From positions 1 through 10,064 of the forward strand of contig JAFZZD010000862.1 in assembly GCA_017615955.1 (NCBI GenBank): a stretch of 10,064 nucleotides of DNA, written 5' to 3'. The notes below the pieces were generated by a model that saw nothing but the letters and a program-made list of their open reading frames with translations, ran no database searches and was not told where the DNA came from. Positions 5,196-10,064 of this stretch are shown here, one piece after another. This DNA comes from Victivallales bacterium. Its GTDB lineage: Bacteria > Verrucomicrobiota > Lentisphaeria > Oligosphaerales > Oligosphaeraceae. A program made the position numbers and the translations under genes. Numbering within the stretch: position 1 is the first letter of the stretch; each line of letters opens with the position of its first letter.

Positions 5196-8100
5196 TTACT
5201 CCGTTATCTCGATGATGCCTTTTGTGCCAAAGGTGCCATTCACATCGGGATTGTACATGTCATCCACGGATGCGCCGGGGATCTTGTACTTGCCAGGGAT
5301 GACGGCCCTGATGTTGTAACTGACATTGCAGCCGCCTTCCTTGTCCTCAAAGAACAGCAGGTATCTGTCCTCCAGCATTTCGATATGCTGCATCTCATAC
5401 TTGGAATTGTCGCCAAGAGCCACATTTGCCCTGGTGGCAAGAGCCTGGTTCTCAATCTCAAAGCCACCTGGCAGCAGGTCCAGCAGCACTCCATTGCTGA
5501 TCCAGCCATTGTGCCTGATGCGAAGCTGGACAGTCAGCAGATCGCCGCATTTCGCCTTGGTGACCAGGTTTCCGTCGCTGTCACGGTATTCCTTGTGTAT
5601 GCTTATGCTTCCGTTGCTGGCTGGCACCTTCGGTATGCCACGCAGTCTTGCGCTGATGTAAAGCTGGCCTGGACCATGGTTGACTATTCTGTCGCATCCA
5701 GCCAATGCCTGACTTCCTTCCAGCTTTGTCCTGGTAGATTTGCCATTGGCGAACACCTCGACTTCAGTGGGTTGAGGCTTGTGATACGCACCATACGCGG
5801 CAAGGCCATAAGTAACCCAGGCGTTGGTGCCCGTGACACCCCAGCCACTGCCATCCTTGCGGCCGCTTTTCGCCAGTTCCAATGCCAGCTTTGCATTTGC
5901 TGGATTGTCAGGAACAATCTCCATTGCAATGGACAGCACGAATGCCTTTCTCATGGCGGGGCTGCTGAAATACCAGCTCACATTGGTGTCATTCCATGCC
6001 AGTTTCTCCAGTGCCTCGTTCAAGGCGGGAAGCACCTGCTTTGCATAGCCCAGCTTGAAGAGGGCCGCCGCGTACATGAACTTCGCCATGCCGCCCAATT
6101 GCTTCTCGTACTCCAGTTTCTGCAGCATCACGTTGGCCTTGCTCTTGTTGCCCAAAAGCGCCAGCACATAGCCATTGTATGCCTGCTGGAAATCTGTATC
6201 CACATTGTCAAAACGCCTCAGCAGGAATTCCACTGTGTTATTGCGAGCATTCTCCGTAAACAAAGGCGAGTTGGCCAAGGCCAGGAAATGCGCCGCAAAT
6301 GTGCTGACCTCATACCAGATTGAATTTGAGTCAATCCAGCTGGCGAAGCCATTGCTGCCACGCTGCATCGCCAGCACACGCCTCACACCCAGCTCCACCT
6401 TGCCCTTGCCGGAGGCGGCAAGCGTCTTGTCGATGATGCCTGCCTTCAGCATCTTGTCCGTCGCCAGGAAGGGAAACGCGCAGGATGTGGTCTGCTCCAG
6501 GCAACCGTATGGGTATTGGTTCAGCCATTCCAGTGCCTCGGCGGCGGCGATTGACACGGATGACGCCACACTCACCTTGCTGTCCAGCACCTTGCTCATC
6601 TTTTCCTGCGAGGGCTTGTATTCCTCGCCAGGCTTCAGCACCACAAAGTCCGTCGCCGTGCTGGCGGGAATGGCGGGACGAACATTCACATAATCACGCT
6701 GCTCGACTTTTGTGCCACCCATTTCAAGTGTGTAGTTTATCTCCTGGGCACCCTCGCCAACCACCTTGAATGGCAGATGAACCATGGCACTGCCGCCCCT
6801 CTTCACCTTTATCTTTTTGGTGACTTTGCCATTTGGGGAAATGCCCTTGCCACAAGCCACAGTCAGCACAGCATCTTCACTGTCGTATTCATGGTTCACC
6901 ACCTTGAAAATACCCTGGAATGCATCGCCAGGCGCGGCAATGCTGGGAAGCACCGAACTCACATCCGCCTTGTTCCTCACCTTCAGTTCCCTGTCAATGG
7001 AACCCACCTTGTTGCCACAGCCCGCCACTGCAATGAGCCGCATGGCGCCAAAATGCTGCGGCACCTTCATCTTCAGCGAAACAACGCCATTGACAATATC
7101 GGCGGCAGGCAGCACCACGATTGCATTCTCCTTGTTCTTTATGTCCTCCATGCGCAGACCGCCAAACGCACCGTCACCACCAATCTTGCGAGGCGCCTTC
7201 ATGCCCGCCTTGGGGAATATTCTGGAATAGATGTCGTATGTCTGGAAATCGCAATAGTATTTTCCATGCAGGAAGCCGAATATGTCTGGCGTCTTGTAGT
7301 CAGTCAAGGCCAGTATTCCCTCATCCACTGCATAAAGCTGCACCGTGCCATCAAGGGGCTTGCCCTCGAAGTCCTGTGCCTTCAATGTCACGTCAATCTC
7401 CTTGCCTGGCTCCGCGATTTCAGGTGCCTGTATTTCCAGCTTTGCCTTGCGGGATGCCTGGTCAATCGGCAACCTCAGCAATGCATACGAGCGGCTCATA
7501 TCGTCATCCTCGGTCTTGCCAGAGGTGAGCAAGGATAATTCCACGAAATAACTGTCCCCCACCACGTGAGCAGGAATAGGCTGTTTGAAGATGTTCTTGC
7601 CTGGCACAGTGTCAATTGCCCTGGCATCCTCCAGTTTGCTCTCGCCAGCAGCGATGAGCAGGGCACCCTTGGCGGCATCGAAAGTCAATGTGGCGGTGCC
7701 GCCTGGCGTGTATTTCTCCGCATCGGAGGTCACGGTCAGCACCGAAGGATTCGAGCTGCGGGAACTACCGCCATCACCCCACCAATGGTAGAAATCCAAC
7801 ACACTGCTCCCAACATAAAGTTTATAGTGGCCATAGTCCAGTTCCTTGATGGTCAAAACAGTTCCATTTGAGGCAACATCCACTGCGTCCAGCCTTCTTT
7901 CGCTGACTACTTCCTCGCGCCACTGCCTTTTTCTGACGCCGCCATCCTCAATCAAGGCATATTTCCACTCCATTTTCACCAGCAGGACACCTGCCTTGAT
8001 TTTGTCATCCTCCCTAAGGTCATCCTTGTTGAATGTCAGCAGACGACAGTCGATTTCCACATCCCGATCCTTGTCCGCAGCTTTCTTAAGGCCGATATAC

Positions 8101-10064
8101 AGACGTTGGGGACTGTAGATAAAATCTGTCGAGGCGGAAATGGCACGCTCCCCGCCTTCCTTTGCAGTTGCAATCACGCGCAATTTAACAGGCGCATCCA
8201 AGTCACGACAGGCATTTCTCACGGCACGGCGTATGTTCGGCACCTGGAAAACCTCGTCATTCAACTTCTGATATTGATCCTCCCAGATCGTGCCCAACTC
8301 CCTGACATCTCCATTAATGGCCTTGCCCCCAACTGAATAATCCTTCCAATGACGAGGATAATGACTGCCCACAAGGAACATGTTCATCTTCAGAAAACCG
8401 CCTTCCAGCTCCTTCCCGAAATAATACTTGCCGCTGACCTTCAGTTCCGCAACCTCGTCTTCATGAAGAACTTCCTTCGTGGCAGACAACTTCAGCTTGA
8501 TCCTGTCAGGCGTGAACGCGCCAACATAAATCGTGTGGAAGTCCCATTCCTTTTCGCCTGGAATGCCGCATTTCACAACATAGTTCTCCCCGCGGGCATC
8601 GCTGTTGAGCTGGAACGAGGCTGAACCGAAGCCCTCCTTGTTCGTGTCAATCATCTTCCTGCCGACTATGCGCCCCTCGGAATCGGACAGGCTCATCTCG
8701 CAGCGAAGTGCGCACCCCACAAAGCCATCCTTCGTATTGCGGCGCACAAACACCGACGCCTCCACCACCTCGCCTGGCCTGTATATGCCACGCTCGGTGT
8801 AGATGAAAGCCCTCATCTCCTCAAAGCCACGCCCTTCGTTGTTGAATTCCGCGTTGGACAGCTCGCAGTTTTCATTCAAGGCAAGATATGTGACATCGCC
8901 ATCCTTCTCCGCGACAACGAAGAAAGTACCCGTCACCTTGCGCTTGTCCACCTTGGAATAATCAAGCAATACGGTGCCGTCCTGACCAGTCACCCCTTCC
9001 GCCAGCAACACGCGGTTGCTGGTATATGCATGCACCTTGCAATTTGCCACGCCCTTCTGCGTGTCCAAACTGCGCACGAACACCGCAAGCCCCTTGCCGT
9101 ATGGAGCAGCCGTCGCGGAAATGCCCAAGTCGCTTAATACCATCTCAAGTTCACGGTCACCGCCAAAATAATATGGCAAATCATCATAGTTGCTGCTTGC
9201 ACGGGGATCCATTTTTATCATGTACAAGCCAGGCTTGAGTTCCTTGAGCATTTCGCCAATGTCCAGCGCCAACCTCTGCTTTCTCTTCATGCAGGACGGC
9301 ACGTCGTATGCCTTCTCCGCCATTTTTATCATTACTTCTTCTGCGGTTTCGGAGTATCTTCTGGCGCTCATAACGCCTGCCACGTCCATATTCTCACGTG
9401 GCACACGCCAAATCGTCACATTAACCTTATCAAGCCTAAACACATCCAGCGCAATGGTGCATTTGCGCCCGCTACCCGCACCTATCGGATAGTATCTGCC
9501 CTCATCAGTAAATGAAAGGACGGGGCTGCCACCGCTGGTTCTCGCTACAAAACTCGCGTCTTTCTCGGTTTTGCCGTACCTGGTCAAAGTGCCCTTGGGC
9601 ATGAAAACCATATATTCCTTTGCAACCTCAAACAACCCCTGGAATTCAATGGAGCCGTCACGCACGACTATCCTGTCCAGTTGCAAGGGGTCTGGCTTTA
9701 TCTTTATTGCATCAAGGATTTCCTTGAAATTGCTCTCCGCCAGATTCTTAAGACTGAGTGTAATTGACTTGCAATAGGGAATACCCTCATCATCATAGTC
9801 CACATCTGAATAGCATCTCTCAAACACCAAGACTGGACTGCAATCCTCGGTCTTGGAACTGCCATCGCCAAGGATTGGAATGGTATTAATATTCAATGTA
9901 GGTGATATATTTGCGGGAGCAACCACATTTTCAGGGGCAGTATTTGGAGCCTCCTTGCCTCCTCCCGCAGGCTTCTCCACCTTCTCCGTCTTTTTGGACA
10001 ATTCCCCAAGCAATTGCTTCTGGTACAAGTTGCAGGCGATTGACACGCCCAGCAAAACAAGCAA
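5196..10064 (-). CDS. Bacterial alpha-2-macroglobulin-family protease trap, thioester type (5' partial)
   Basis: Bacterial A2Ms are large envelope proteins thought to trap proteases: cleavage of a bait region changes the fold and exposes a reactive thioester that binds the attacker. 1622 residues are visible and the frame is still open at the window edge, so the true start lies beyond it; E. coli YfhM is about 1650. The visible N-terminus is a hydrophobic run ending VSIAC then a Lys-rich, Ala/Pro-rich linker (about 21-55): a signal anchor or a poor lipobox. Macroglobulin-type beta domains follow, with YTERGIYRPGE (422-432) and YAVDEGILALTDY (911-923). A Lys/Arg- and Gly-rich segment (about 945-985) is the likely bait region. 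YPYGCLEQ puts the thioester Cys1188-Gln1191 (coordinates 6492-6503) in the alpha/alpha-toroid domain (about 1160-1475). The C-terminal domain has the family sequence LDLLPGGFEIEN. It is upstream of pbpC on the same strand, the common A2M-PbpC pairing. Family assignment is firm; the target proteases are unknown. Confidence 0.95.
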   Translation of the reverse strand: MLVLLGVSIACNLYQKQLLGELSKKTEKVEKPAGGGKEAPNTAPENVVAPANISPTLNINTIPILGDGSSKTEDCSPVLVFERCYSDVDYDDEGIPYCKSITLSLKNLAESNFKEILDAIKIKPDPLQLDRIVVRDGSIEFQGLFEVAKEYMVFMPKGTLTRYGKTEKDASFVARTSGGSPVLSFTDEGRYYPIGAGSGRKCTIALDVFRLDKVNVTIWRVPRENMDVAGVMSARRYSETAEEVMIKMAEKAYDVPSCMKRKQRLALDIGEMLKELKPGLYMIKMDPRASSNYDDLPYYFGGDRELEMVLSDLGISATAAPYGKGLAVFVRSLDTQKGVANCKVHAYTSNRVLLAEGVTGQDGTVLLDYSKVDKRKVTGTFFVVAEKDGDVTYLALNENCELSNAEFNNEGRGFEEMRAFIYTERGIYRPGEVVEASVFVRRNTKDGFVGCALRCEMSLSDSEGRIVGRKMIDTNKEGFGSASFQLNSDARGENYVVKCGIPGEKEWDFHTIYVGAFTPDRIKLKLSATKEVLHEDEVAELKVSGKYYFGKELEGGFLKMNMFLVGSHYPRHWKDYSVGGKAINGDVRELGTIWEDQYQKLNDEVFQVPNIRRAVRNACRDLDAPVKLRVIATAKEGGERAISASTDFIYSPQRLYIGLKKAADKDRDVEIDCRLLTFNKDDLREDDKIKAGVLLVKMEWKYALIEDGGVRKRQWREEVVSERRLDAVDVASNGTVLTIKELDYGHYKLYVGSSVLDFYHWWGDGGSSRSSNPSVLTVTSDAEKYTPGGTATLTFDAAKGALLIAAGESKLEDARAIDTVPGKNIFKQPIPAHVVGDSYFVELSLLTSGKTEDDDMSRSYALLRLPIDQASRKAKLEIQAPEIAEPGKEIDVTLKAQDFEGKPLDGTVQLYAVDEGILALTDYKTPDIFGFLHGKYYCDFQTYDIYSRIFPKAGMKAPRKIGGDGAFGGLRMEDIKNKENAIVVLPAADIVNGVVSLKMKVPQHFGAMRLIAVAGCGNKVGSIDRELKVRNKADVSSVLPSIAAPGDAFQGIFKVVNHEYDSEDAVLTVACGKGISPNGKVTKKIKVKRGGSAMVHLPFKVVGEGAQEINYTLEMGGTKVEQRDYVNVRPAIPASTATDFVVLKPGEEYKPSQEKMSKVLDSKVSVASSVSIAAAEALEWLNQYPYGCLEQTTSCAFPFLATDKMLKAGIIDKTLAASGKGKVELGVRRVLAMQRGSNGFASWIDSNSIWYEVSTFAAHFLALANSPLFTENARNNTVEFLLRRFDNVDTDFQQAYNGYVLALLGNKSKANVMLQKLEYEKQLGGMAKFMYAAALFKLGYAKQVLPALNEALEKLAWNDTNVSWYFSSPAMRKAFVLSIAMEIVPDNPANAKLALELAKSGRKDGSGWGVTGTNAWVTYGLAAYGAYHKPQPTEVEVFANGKSTRTKLEGSQALAGCDRIVNHGPGQLYISARLRGIPKVPASNGSISIHKEYRDSDGNLVTKAKCGDLLTVQLRIRHNGWISNGVLLDLLPGGFEIENQALATRANVALGDNSKYEMQHIEMLEDRYLLFFEDKEGGCNVSYNIRAVIPGKYKIPGASVDDMYNPDVNGTFGTKGIIEITE

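Noticed and set aside
5385..7538. Plus-strand open frames of about 310 and 250 codons antisense to the A2M gene
   Set aside because: The opposite strand is a continuous, motif-bearing A2M frame; these frames show no family signature and begin without credible translation signals.

Overview
The window holds three genes on the minus strand. In transcription order these are an alpha-2-macroglobulin-family protein (5196-10064, 5' end cut off by the window edge), penicillin-binding protein 1C (pbpC, 2971-5115) and the disaggregase ClpB (169-2745). No intact plus-strand gene can be supported; the long plus-strand open frames are shadows of these three genes. The A2M-PbpC pair, a periplasmic protease trap beside a periplasmic peptidoglycan synthase, is a well-known arrangement in Gram-negative (diderm) bacteria, so the source is very probably a diderm with moderate-to-high G+C. 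A sigma-54-type promoter and the general sequence style would suit a PVC-group bacterium (Lentisphaerae/Kiritimatiellota-like), but that placement is a low-confidence guess.

Layout from left to right. Positions 1-168, downstream of clpB, form a dense block of dyad symmetry. It contains a minus-oriented terminator (1-30), a segment that can fold into a three-way junction with two GTTGGCCAAC palindromes (33-129), and a plus-oriented terminator with a six-T run (132-161). clpB follows. The 225-bp clpB upstream gap (2746-2970) is unusually structured. Going away from the start codon it has a strong Shine-Dalgarno, a near-consensus -24/-12 (sigma-54) promoter, a four-unit heptamer tandem repeat, two adjacent dyads placed where an enhancer-binding protein would bind, a GTAG-headed REP-like palindrome, and a second GC-rich hairpin just after the pbpC stop. 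pbpC is separated from the A2M gene by 80 bp holding another GTAG-headed palindrome of the same architecture.

Functionally, A2M and PbpC are likely expressed together and act in the cell envelope: the A2M protein traps attacking proteases through a bait region and an intact thioester (GCLEQ), while PbpC would repair or build cell wall. clpB, a cytoplasmic heat-shock chaperone, appears to have its own promoter. The most notable inference is that clpB here may be controlled by sigma-54 with an upstream activator, not by the sigma-32 or HrcA/CIRCE schemes best known for this gene.
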